Origin: Varibaculum prostatecancerukia
GTDB taxonomy: Bacteria; Actinomycetota; Actinomycetes; Actinomycetales; Actinomycetaceae
Length of the DNA stretch: 64,000 nt
Reading direction: 5' to 3'
Assembly (NCBI RefSeq): GCF_943169825.2
Contig: NZ_OW968402.1
Span: 930,001 to 994,000 of the forward strand
The first letter of the stretch is position 1; each line of letters opens with the position of its first letter. Of the stretch, positions 6,805 through 14,196 are shown piece after piece. The position numbers were made by a program, and so were the translations under genes. A model generated the notes under the pieces. It was given only the letters and a program-made list of their open reading frames with translations. It was not told the origin of the DNA and did no database searches.

Positions 6805-8724
6805 TTAAGCTAACTTGTGGAACATATGCCGAACCTTATCTATACGGCTATTCGGGCGGCGGGGTTGGCAAATAAATTTACCAATAGCTGGCTGGTATCC
6901 TTTTAACTCTGTCAAGCAGACTCCCTGCCCATTTGTGAAATAAGTTAAATCGTTCCTGTATTCTTGAATACATCTGGCAGGGATTTCTCCTTTCAGAATG
7001 ACCTCGTCATTCTTTACCTGAGTACTTACAATATCTGCACAATACCTTGGGGCATCATGATACGCCCGTGAGAGATATTCCTGCGGTGCATAAATTTCAA
7101 AGTGGAGATATGGCTCTAATAGTTCTGTCCCTGCTTTTTTTAAAGCCTGCTCCAATACGATAGGGGAAAGCAGCCGAAAGTCTGCGGGGGTACTTACAGG
7201 ACTATAATACAATCCATATTCAAAACAGATTTTACAGTCTGTCACTTTCCATCCATACAGCCCCTGCTCGCAGCCATAAAGAACCCCCTCCATAACCGCA
7301 TTTTGGAACGATTGGTTTAAATATCCAAGTGAAACTCTGCTTTCATACTGCACTCCGCTTCCAATAGGGAGCGGCTCTATGGACAACCCGACAGAAGCCC
7401 AGAAAGGATTTGGCGGGACTTCTATGTGGATGGTATATTCTGCTTTTCTAAGCGGTCTTTCCATATATATAACAGTAGGCTCTTTTATTTCTGCCTCCAC
7501 ATGGTATTTTTCCTCAAGGATGGCACAAATGACTTCCATCTGCACATTCCCCAAAAAAGAAAGTATAATCTCATGCGTTGTAGTATCCACATAATATTTT
7601 AAAAGAGGGTCGCCATCTGAAATTTCTGTAAGTGCCCCAAGCAATATTTCCCGCTGTTCAGATTTCTTTACTGCAATCGTTGTTTGGAGCATAGGGAGAG
7701 GATTTTCAATAAATTTTCTCTGCGGCAACAGCATTTCGTTCCCCAAAATACTGTTTAGCTGCAAAACATCATTTGGTAAAATTACAATATCACCAGAGCA
7801 GGCTGTATCGGATGAATATAATTCACCGTTTGTCGGAACACACATCTCTGTGATTTTTATTTTCTCTTTTTCAGATATTTTAATAACATCCCTCAAATGC
7901 AATGTTCCGCTATATATACGCACATAAACAAAACGCCGCCTTTTCTCTGAATATTCAATCTTAAAAACCTGCCCGCATAGTTCAGATTGACCTTCAGGCG
8001 TTGATGAATAAAACTTACTGGCAATCACTTCTATAAGCTGCCGAATCCCCAGATTGTTTTTAGCACTTCCGTGATAAACGGGAAATAACGTTCCGTTTTG
8101 GAATCTCCTGTTTTCTTCCTGTTCCAGTTCTGACATTTTAAACGGTTTCCCTGACATATATTTCTCTAATAGTTCATCGTTTCCCATAATTACCGCATCC
8201 CACTGTTCCATATCGTCATTGTCCGTTACATTTATATGGGGATGCTGCCCAACCTTTTGCTTCACTATAATTTCCGAAGAAAGCTTTGCTTTCATTTCTT
8301 GATATACCATTGGCAAATCAATCCCCTCTTGGTCAATTTTATTGATGAAAAAAATTGTCGGAATCTTCATTGTCTGTAGTGCATGAAACAGTATACGGGT
8401 CTGTGCCTGTATGCCATCCTTTGCAGAAACTAATAATACTGCTCCGTCTAATACGGATAAAGAACGGTATACTTCCGCCAAAAAATCCATATGGCCTGGC
8501 GTATCTATAATGTTGACTTTTACATCCTCCCACTGAAAAGATGTCACTGCTGTCTGGATAGTGATTCCCCTTTGACGCTCCAAATTCATTGTATCTGTCC
8601 TTGTTGTGCCTTTATCTACGCTCCCTGGTTCTGCAATTGCACCACTGGTATACAATAAACTCTCCGTTAATGTTGTCTTTCCTGCGTCAACGTGAGCCAG
8701 AATGCCTAAGTTAATTATTTTCAT
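6805..8724 (-). CDS. tet(O): Ribosomal-protection tetracycline resistance protein Tet(O)-like
   Basis: A translation-factor-like GTPase, related to EF-G, that binds the ribosome and releases tetracycline. 639 residues, the full Tet(O) length. G1 motif AHVDAGKTT, switch region [10 protein letters not shown]3 DTPGHMDF and G4 NKID are intact, and the C terminus is [13 protein letters not shown]. From memory, most of the sequence agrees with Tet(O) rather than Tet(M) or Tet(W); the N-terminal stretch [10 protein letters not shown] differs from the usual ELGSVDEGTT, so an allele variant, tet(32) or a mosaic cannot be excluded. GGAGG lies before the ATG, and a leader with attenuator precedes it. 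Codon use is AT-rich, unlike the flanking phage genes, which indicates transfer from a Firmicutes donor. Confidence 0.93.
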   Translation of the reverse strand: MKIINLGILAHVDAGKTTLTESLLYTSGAIAEPGSVDKGTTRTDTMNLERQRGITIQTAVTSFQWEDVKVNIIDTPGHMDFLAEVYRSLSVLDGAVLLVSAKDGIQAQTRILFHALQTMKIPTIFFINKIDQEGIDLPMVYQEMKAKLSSEIIVKQKVGQHPHINVTDNDDMEQWDAVIMGNDELLEKYMSGKPFKMSELEQEENRRFQNGTLFPVYHGSAKNNLGIRQLIEVIASKFYSSTPEGQSELCGQVFKIEYSEKRRRFVYVRIYSGTLHLRDVIKISEKEKIKITEMCVPTNGELYSSDTACSGDIVILPNDVLQLNSILGNEMLLPQRKFIENPLPMLQTTIAVKKSEQREILLGALTEISDGDPLLKYYVDTTTHEIILSFLGNVQMEVICAILEEKYHVEAEIKEPTVIYMERPLRKAEYTIHIEVPPNPFWASVGLSIEPLPIGSGVQYESRVSLGYLNQSFQNAVMEGVLYGCEQGLYGWKVTDCKICFEYGLYYSPVSTPADFRLLSPIVLEQALKKAGTELLEPYLHFEIYAPQEYLSRAYHDAPRYCADIVSTQVKNDEVILKGEIPARCIQEYRNDLTYFTNGQGVCLTELKGYQPAIGKFICQPRRPNSRIDKVRHMFHKLA

Positions 8725-9033
8725 GTGATTTTCCTCCTATCAACACCCAAAAAAGGGCATAAAAATACCCAGTGATAAATACTCCTATCACTGGGTAAAT
8801 AACTCCAATAGCCCCAAAACACTTATATGTTTTCGGGCATATAAAATTACATGATAAAAGTATTCTTAAACTGGGTACAAAAAACTAAGCCCCATATTAA
8901 AAGTGAAACGGGACTGCTACTTTTTGTTCCCACTATCAAATTGACAGTTTATTTAAGAATACCTTGCCGCATATTTATTAACTCCTTGTATAATACTGAA
9001 TCTAATTATATTCCTTAACCCTTTATTTGTCAA
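8725..9033 (-). promoter_or_regulatory. tet(O) promoter, leader peptide and attenuator
   Basis: On the minus strand a consensus promoter is visible: TTGACA at 9028-9033, a 17-base spacer and TATAAT at 9005-9010. It is followed by a ribosome site and a short leader frame, MRQGILK then stop (about 8963-8940). The inverted repeat TACCCAGTGATA / TATCACTGGGTA at about 8766-8797, followed by TTTTTATG, forms a terminator just before tet(O). This arrangement matches the known leader of Tn916-type tet(M), where tetracycline-slowed translation of the leader is proposed to permit read-through. Confidence 0.85.
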
Positions 9034-9058
9034 GCTGACAAACTAAAGCAGAAAAAGC

Positions 9059-9078
9059 GGCAGGATTTCCCCCTGCCA
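9059..9078 (-). terminator. Terminator after tnpV
   Basis: GGCAGG and CCTGCC form a short GC stem; on the minus strand it is followed by GCTTTTTCTGCTTTAG. It lies just past the tnpV stop codon and before the tet(O) promoter. Confidence 0.7.
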
Positions 9079-9090
9079 CTAATCATCTGT

Positions 9091-9465
9091 TTATGCAAAA
9101 ATAATTTCCTTTTCCACAATCTCCCTCGCACAAGCCCTTATGTTATTGAGGCATCCTGTCCATTCCAAGGCGTTTTCTGCCTTTAGCTGTTCCGTTATGC
9201 CCTGTGCCTGTTTCATACCCTCTATGAGCCTTTCAAAGCGTTCCTGTGCCTGTCTGTCAATGTCGGCAAGGTAAGCGTTAAGTCTGCCGCTTGTAAGAAG
9301 ATTGGTGTATGTAACTTTGCAGTGATGCTTCAGATAATCCAAATGCCGCTGTCCCCAGATGCCTATCGGCTGTTCTTCTTCGGCGGGTACAGTTAAGCAC
9401 GGTATTAAATAATCGCCTTGCCTTTCGTATTTGCCGCCCATTTCCTCAAAAATTGTCTTTGCCAT
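9091..9465 (-). CDS. tnpV: TnpV-type transposon-encoded protein
   Basis: 124 residues of the TnpV family, small proteins on Clostridium-type mobilisable and conjugative elements (Tn4451 and relatives); their role in transposition is not established. It shows the characteristic start MAKTIFEEMGGKYERQGDYL, the segment IGIWGQRHLDYLKHH, NLLTSGRLNAYLADID, and the ending VEKEIIFA. Full length for the family. It has GGAGG 8 bases before the ATG. The first 20 bases overlap the run-off end of the truncated methyltransferase frame, which locates the right junction of the inserted segment. Confidence 0.88.
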   Translation of the reverse strand: MAKTIFEEMGGKYERQGDYLIPCLTVPAEEEQPIGIWGQRHLDYLKHHCKVTYTNLLTSGRLNAYLADIDRQAQERFERLIEGMKQAQGITEQLKAENALEWTGCLNNIRACAREIVEKEIIFA

Positions 9466-10165
9466 TGTCTGTTACCTCCACATTCTTTTTTATTTTGAAT
9501 GTCCGCAAAATCCGTCCTACATTCCTTGAGCTGCACGAGGGCTCAAAGAGTATGTGTCCGGCACGCCCGCTTGCAAAATCTGCGACAAGGAAGATCCGTT
9601 TGCGTCGTTGGGGTACTCCGAAAAATTGCGCGTGCAATACTCGCCACGCAATACTCCATTGGTCTGCCACGATCGCTCCAGCTTTTTGCCACTTTTGTAC
9701 TCGAGGTAGGTTAGCTGCTGCTTGTTCGTCCGTGACGCTGATGAGTTCGCGTAGGACTTGATGGAAATCATTGCCTTTGTTGGAGGAGAAAGCTCCGGGC
9801 ACGTTTTCCCAAACAGCGAATCTTGGATACCGTCCACTACTTGCCTTTCTCATTTCCTTAATAAGGCGCACCACTTGATGAAACAAACCCGAACGCTCGC
9901 CAGCTAAACCCGCCCTTTTACCTGCCACCGACAGGTCTTGGCAAGGAGAACCAAACGTGACCACATCCACCGGCTCTAGCTGACTGCCACTAATATCGCA
10001 GATGTCGCCCAGGTGTTGCATTTGTGGCAAACGCGTGGTGGTGACCAGGATCGGGAAGGGCTCAATCTCGCTCGCCCACACAGGTTCGATACCAACCTTG
10101 GTTGCCGCTAGTGGGAAACCACCTGAGCCATCAAAAAGCGAGCCAAGCCTTAAAGTTTGTCTCAC
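9446..10165 (-). pseudogene. C5-cytosine methyltransferase N-terminal half, truncated by tet(O) insertion
   Basis: N-terminal half of a DNA (cytosine-5) methyltransferase. SAM-binding motif I (LGSLFDGSGGFPLAA), catalytic motif IV with the nucleophilic cysteine (FGSPCQDLSVAG), motif VI (ENVPGAF) and motif VIII (QRRKRIFLVADF) are intact. Target-recognition and motifs IX-X are absent; they continue at 4539-5318. The last ~20 residues (RTFKIKKNVEVTDNGKDNF) are read from the inserted segment, including the tnpV ribosome site. It follows the ParB-methyltransferase gene with a 3-base gap. Because C5 enzymes can work as two chains (M.AquI), residual activity is possible but unproven. Confidence 0.88.
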
Positions 10166-10168
10166 GAG

Positions 10169-11425
10169 TTAGCCTTTCTCCTTGGGACGCTCAACCTCTT
10201 TCACCAGATCCAGGTAGGCATACTGCTTGCCACCACGCTCACACGTGATCCCTGCTGCGTCTCCGGTTGCTTGGGCATAGCGGCGCAGGATCACCGAGGC
10301 GTATTTCTCGTCGAGCTCCATGCAGTAGGCGATGCGGTCGGTGGCCTCGCACGCCATGAGCGTGGACCCTGAGCCTGCGAAGGTGTCGAGCACGATCGCA
10401 TTCGCCTGGGTGGAGTTTCCGATCGGATACGCCAACAAGTCCAGTGGCTTGCTGGTTGGGTGGTCGGTGTTGCGGCGCGGCTTGGTGAAGTTCCAGATCG
10501 TGGTCTGCTTGCGATCCGCATACCAGCGATGCTTACCGGTCTTGACCCATCCGTAGAGCACGGGTTCGTGTTGCCATTGGTAGGGAGAGCGTCCGAGGAC
10601 GAGGGAGTCTTTGACCCAGATGCAACATCCGGAGAGATAGAAGCCTGCGTCTTGGAAGGCGCGGCGGAAATTCAAACCTTCGGTGTCGGCGTGGAAAACA
10701 TAGGCGCTCGCACCTTTCTCACAAACCCCGACCATGCTCGAAAACGCGGCGAGCAGGAAGTCGTAGAACTTATTGCCATCCATCTTGTCATTCTTGATCG
10801 ACAAGCCCGAGCCGGATTCAAAGGCGACATTGTATGGCGGGTCCGTGAGCACAAGGTTCGCGCGCTTCCCATCCATCAAAGCCTCAACGTCGGTTTGTGA
10901 GGTGGCGTCGCCGCACACCAGTCGGTGGCGGCCAAGCGTCCAGATATCCCCGCGCTCAACGAAAGCGGCCGCTTCGAGTGCGGCGGTGAGGTCGAAATCA
11001 TCATCCTCCACCTCACCCTCATCCAATGAGCCGATAAGCTGCGCGATTTCGGCGTCGTCAAAACCGGTCAGTTCAGCATCGAAATCGGAAGCATCCAGGT
11101 CGGCTATGAGTAGGGCGAGTTTGGAATTATCCCAATCGCCACTGATCTTGTTTAGAGCAACGTTGAGCGCTTTTTCGCGGGTTTCGTCGAGTTCGACGAC
11201 CACGCAGTCCACGGTTTTATAGCCCAGATCAGCCAGTACTTTCAGACGCTGATGCCCACCTACAATATTTCCGGTGGTTTTGTTCCAGATGACTGGCTCC
11301 ACATACCCAAACTCACTTAGCGAGCGTTTGAGTTTGTCGTAGTCCGCGTCCCCAGGTTGTAGGTCTTTGCGGGGGTTGTAGTCAGCTGGGGTGAGATCAC
11401 TTATGGCTATTTGCTTGATGCGCAT
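10169..11425 (-). CDS. ParB-domain DNA methyltransferase (N4/N6)
   Basis: 418 residues. The N-terminal third is a ParB/sulfiredoxin-like nuclease domain (LTPADYNPRKDLQPGDADY, IVGGHQRLKVLADLGY). The C-terminal part is a beta-class amino-methyltransferase: catalytic NLVLTDPPYNVAFES near residue 190, then DHPTSKPLDLLAYPIGNS and the SAM-binding FAGSGSTLMACE near 350. It methylates adenine N6 or cytosine N4. This fusion is common in phages and conjugative elements beside terminases, where it probably protects phage DNA from host restriction. The start overlaps the end of metK by 29 bases, consistent with co-translation and local SAM supply. Confidence 0.93.
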   Translation of the reverse strand: MRIKQIAISDLTPADYNPRKDLQPGDADYDKLKRSLSEFGYVEPVIWNKTTGNIVGGHQRLKVLADLGYKTVDCVVVELDETREKALNVALNKISGDWDNSKLALLIADLDASDFDAELTGFDDAEIAQLIGSLDEGEVEDDDFDLTAALEAAAFVERGDIWTLGRHRLVCGDATSQTDVEALMDGKRANLVLTDPPYNVAFESGSGLSIKNDKMDGNKFYDFLLAAFSSMVGVCEKGASAYVFHADTEGLNFRRAFQDAGFYLSGCCIWVKDSLVLGRSPYQWQHEPVLYGWVKTGKHRWYADRKQTTIWNFTKPRRNTDHPTSKPLDLLAYPIGNSTQANAIVLDTFAGSGSTLMACEATDRIAYCMELDEKYASVILRRYAQATGDAAGITCERGGKQYAYLDLVKEVERPKEKG

Positions 11426-12587
11426 GGTTTTTCACCGCCTTGACAAGCTCACGGCTAGTAGTCCAGGTGTCTTCCCACTTGCGTGTGTAATCCCCGAAAT
11501 GCCCATACGTCGAATAGCGCACATAGCCGGGTGCTCGCAGCCCAAACTGGTCGATGATTGCTGCTGGCCGAAGATTGAACACATCTCGAGCCGCAGCCGT
11601 GAGAATCTGGTCGGTGTATTGGCCGGTGCCGAGCGTGTCCACACTGAAAGCAACCGGGTCGGCTTTGCCAATCGCGTAACTAATCGCCACCTGGCACTGG
11701 GATGCAAGATCCGCATCCACCACGGTTTTCGCGATTAGCCGCGCCATATAAGCACCCGACCGGTCAACCTTAGAAGCATCTTTACCACAGAAAGCTCCAC
11801 CACCATGAGAAGCCAGCCCGCCATAGGTGTCAACCATCAACTTCCTACCGGTGAGTCCGGTGTCGGCTTTAGGGCCGCCCTCCACGAACCGCCCAGAAGG
11901 ATTCACCAAAATAGTCGTGTTCTCATCGACAGGAAGATACGAAGAGCAAGCTGGACCGATAATCATCGAGGTGATTTCACGGCGCAACACCTCGAAATCC
12001 TTGGATTTATCGTGCTGGACGGAAACCACCACCGTCTCTACGGCTTGCGGTTTTCCTGCGTCGTTGTAGCGCACCGAAACTTGTGCTTTACCATCCGAAA
12101 GGATCCCAGTGATGGTTCCTTGCTTGCGCGCGTCATCTAGCCGCTTACAAATCTCGTGGGCTAAAACAAGAGGCAATGGTAAGCGCTGTGGTGTATCAGT
12201 GCAGGCATAGCCGTAGACCGTGCCTTGATCACCAGCACCCTGAAGACAATAAGCGGACTCATCGCCATGGCGAGCCTCTAAAGATGTGGTCACGCCGTCG
12301 TTAATATCGTTAGATTGACGCCTCACCCATACGTATACCAAAAATCTCCACGGCTTATAGCCAGCTGCAGTAAGTGCTGTGCGTACGCAATCACGCAAGT
12401 CCACACGAGCATTAGTGCTGATTTCACCAGTGACAATAATGCGTCGCCCAGTAGCCATGACCTCTACCGCGACGCGGGCGTTGGGATCGGCGTAGAGAAT
12501 TTCGTCGAGAATCTGATCAGCAATTAGATCGCACAGTTTATCGGGGTGACCGATACACACTGCTTCAGCGCTGCGAACCATAGTCAT
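11397..12587 (-). CDS. metK: S-adenosylmethionine synthetase, phage-encoded
   Basis: Makes SAM from methionine and ATP. 396 residues, full MetK length. N-terminal GHPDKLCDLIADQILDEI, the GAGDQGTVYGYA segment, and the P-loop-like GGGAFCGKDASKVDRSGAYM are intact. GAAAGGG lies 7 bases before the first ATG. It sits in the prophage between the small terminase and two DNA methyltransferases, so it most likely feeds phage DNA methylation rather than replacing the host enzyme. A hairpin with a U-tract lies in its leader (12628-12655). Confidence 0.93.
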   Translation of the reverse strand: MTMVRSAEAVCIGHPDKLCDLIADQILDEILYADPNARVAVEVMATGRRIIVTGEISTNARVDLRDCVRTALTAAGYKPWRFLVYVWVRRQSNDINDGVTTSLEARHGDESAYCLQGAGDQGTVYGYACTDTPQRLPLPLVLAHEICKRLDDARKQGTITGILSDGKAQVSVRYNDAGKPQAVETVVVSVQHDKSKDFEVLRREITSMIIGPACSSYLPVDENTTILVNPSGRFVEGGPKADTGLTGRKLMVDTYGGLASHGGGAFCGKDASKVDRSGAYMARLIAKTVVDADLASQCQVAISYAIGKADPVAFSVDTLGTGQYTDQILTAAARDVFNLRPAAIIDQFGLRAPGYVRYSTYGHFGDYTRKWEDTWTTSRELVKAVKNHAHQANSHK

Positions 12588-12627
12588 AGGAATGCCCTTT
12601 CAGTAGAAAAATCAAAAGAAACAAAAA

Positions 12628-12655
12628 CTCCCCACCATCAGCCAGGAGTGGGGAG
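12628..12655 (-). terminator. Hairpin terminator or attenuator before metK
   Basis: CTCCCCAC (12628-12635) pairs with GTGGGGAG (12648-12655). On the minus strand it is followed by TTTTTGTTTCTTTTG. It may end a transcript from the small terminase side or attenuate metK transcription. It does not resemble a known SAM riboswitch. Confidence 0.65.
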
Positions 12656-12685
12656 CGAAGAAAATGAGGAAAACCCGAATCGTGT

Positions 12686-12910
12686 GTGATACTGGAATAC
12701 GTGGAAGACGAAACGAGTAAACCTAATCCGCAGGAGCAGGAGCCTTCTGGTGGCGATGGTAAAGCCGTGGCTTACGGAATGATTGCCGGGATAATGACCG
12801 CCATAATTTTTCGGTTCATTATGGACGATAATGCCTTAGCGATAACTATTGGCACGGGAGTCGGAATCGCGCTAGGGGCAGGCTTCAGCGCAACAAAACG
12901 CCCCAAATAA
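12686..12910 (+). CDS. Small two-pass membrane protein
   Basis: About 74 residues (GTG start at 12686, possibly the later GTG at 12701 giving VEDETSKPNPQEQEPSGGDG). A charged N terminus is followed by two glycine-rich hydrophobic stretches (VAYGMIAGIMTAIIF and AITIGTGVGIALGAGF) and a KRPK tail, so it should be a small membrane protein. It is on the opposite strand to the phage genes on both sides, which suggests cargo with its own expression. Similar short glycine-zipper proteins occur widely; function unknown. Confidence 0.6.
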   Translation: MILEYVEDETSKPNPQEQEPSGGDGKAVAYGMIAGIMTAIIFRFIMDDNALAITIGTGVGIALGAGFSATKRPK

Positions 12911-12932
12911 GCTCAAAAACACTAGGACGCAT

Positions 12933-13505
12933 CTAGGAGCGTGCTTTCAACAACTGCTCCATAACCTCATCACCCGGGGCCGCACCCGAATAGTCACTGG
13001 TGCAGTTCGCCCGCACAATCTCAAAAATCTCATACCAGTACACGTTTGCTTGCTTACCAAAAGATTGGCTCATCGCAACGAACGGGGAAGCGATAGCAGC
13101 TCCCGTGGTCGGGTGCTTGCCGAGCAAACCGAACTTGGAGATTGCCTGCTCGCACTGCACATACCGGGCGAAAGCCTGGGCGTAGGCCTCAATGAGACGC
13201 TTAGAAACAAACTTCGTGCAGCCGCGCTCATCAAGCCAGCGCCACGTCTCCCGATACACAATGTCCGCGCCCAAGGGTTTGCCATCGCGCTGAACCTCCG
13301 ACAGATACTCGCCAGGCTCAGGCATCACCTCACCAGCAAGCACCGCGCCCGCGCCAACATCTGCGCCCTCGAAATCGAAAGGGGTCGCTAGCGGATCTTC
13401 CAGGCGAGTAGCAGGCAGACCCTTGGCGAGTTTCTCATTGAGCGGGTCGGGTTTCGCGCCAGCCCTCACGCGGCGGCCGCCACGGTTAGTGCCATCTTTC
13501 GCCAC
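12933..13505 (-). CDS. Phage terminase small subunit, P27-like
   Basis: 190 residues. It begins VAKDGTNRGGRRVRAGAKPD (GTG start), the usual basic start of P27-family small terminases, and the helical C-terminal half (VYRETWRWLDERGCTKFVSK, AQAFARYVQCEQAISKFGLL) fits that family. Small terminases recognise the packaging site and recruit the large subunit. Here the two terminase genes are about 10 kb apart because metK, methyltransferases, tet(O) and small genes lie between them. Confidence 0.85.
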   Translation of the reverse strand: MAKDGTNRGGRRVRAGAKPDPLNEKLAKGLPATRLEDPLATPFDFEGADVGAGAVLAGEVMPEPGEYLSEVQRDGKPLGADIVYRETWRWLDERGCTKFVSKRLIEAYAQAFARYVQCEQAISKFGLLGKHPTTGAAIASPFVAMSQSFGKQANVYWYEIFEIVRANCTSDYSGAAPGDEVMEQLLKARS

Positions 13506-13529
13506 TGAAGTAAGCCTTACTGTTAAAAT

Positions 13530-14189
13530 ATGATTTTGAAAATGGTTCGAGAGATTTTGGTAAGTATGCGGACAAATCGTACGTATTTCAATCGCAGCGC
13601 TGTATGGCTGTGTTTTCTGTTTGCCTCACTACTGGGTCTCCTCATGTTTCTAGCGCAGATTTATTATTCAAAAGATAGTGTGGTACGGGGCGCGCCTTTC
13701 CTGCTACTAGGAAAACCTGTCAATATTTTGCTACTTCCTGCCGCTATTTACCTAGTTGTGTCAGTTTTAGCTTTAATCTTGTTTATCGCTACGCTGAAGC
13801 AAACTAATAGTGACATTAAAAAGAGATGGGTAAAAGCAATTCTCATGGTTGCGTTTCTAACAGGCACAGTAGCTTGTGTAGGGACTGTCATTAACATGGA
13901 CAGTTACGGCATAGTTCCCTCTAAGCAAGACGATACCAATTGTCGGGTTATCTATTCGTGGGGAAATAGCGCGATGTATCACAGGTTTGGGCGATTCTAT
14001 ACCGTGTCGAACAATTTTCATCTTGGCGTTAAAACGCCGTATTCGTGGTCAGCCAAAGGCTCAGGAAAAATAGATGACACCGCTTGGGAAGTGCGCTGGG
14101 AATCAGGAGTCGGGACACTCCGCACTTATTCGAGTATCGGAATAGACCCTGACACAGATATCCCAGCGCACTTCACCTGCGACGAGTGA
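13530..14189 (+). CDS. Membrane protein of unknown function
   Basis: 219 residues, not recognised. Three hydrophobic segments are visible: about residues 24-45 (AVWLCFLFASLLGLLMFLAQ), 66-88 (ILLLPAAIYLVVSVLALILF) and 101-119 (AILMVAFLTGTVACVGTV), followed by a ~100-residue tail, probably outside the cell, with two cysteines (DTNCRVIYSWG and AHFTCDE). It is divergent from the small terminase gene and convergent with the DUF1906 gene, so it is likely cargo rather than a packaging gene. Confidence 0.7.
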   Translation: MILKMVREILVSMRTNRTYFNRSAVWLCFLFASLLGLLMFLAQIYYSKDSVVRGAPFLLLGKPVNILLLPAAIYLVVSVLALILFIATLKQTNSDIKKRWVKAILMVAFLTGTVACVGTVINMDSYGIVPSKQDDTNCRVIYSWGNSAMYHRFGRFYTVSNNFHLGVKTPYSWSAKGSGKIDDTAWEVRWESGVGTLRTYSSIGIDPDTDIPAHFTCDE

Positions 14190-14196
14190 ATGCGCT

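Larger units (their letters stand above)
5319..9505 (-). mobile_element. Firmicutes-type tet(O) segment inserted in a prophage methyltransferase gene
   Basis: A block of roughly 4.2 kb with AT-rich, Firmicutes-like sequence lying between the two halves of the methyltransferase. In transcription order (minus strand): tnpV, tet promoter and leader, tet(O), a small KTR gene, a sigma-like gene and the 5' part of a second sigma-like gene. The right border lies at about 9480-9520, where the methyltransferase frame runs into the tnpV ribosome-binding site. The left border is near 5318, where the sigma-like sequence changes into methyltransferase. No recombinase or integrase is present, so this is a fragment of a larger element or came in by recombination. 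Exact ends and target duplications could not be fixed. Confidence 0.8.

Noticed and set aside
10773-11222. 149-codon plus-strand frame
   Set aside because: Antisense shadow of the methyltransferase gene; serine-rich composition typical of a reverse frame.
12588-12685. SAM riboswitch before metK
   Set aside because: Only a simple hairpin with U-tract is present; no SAM-I/II/IV-like multi-helix core can be seen.
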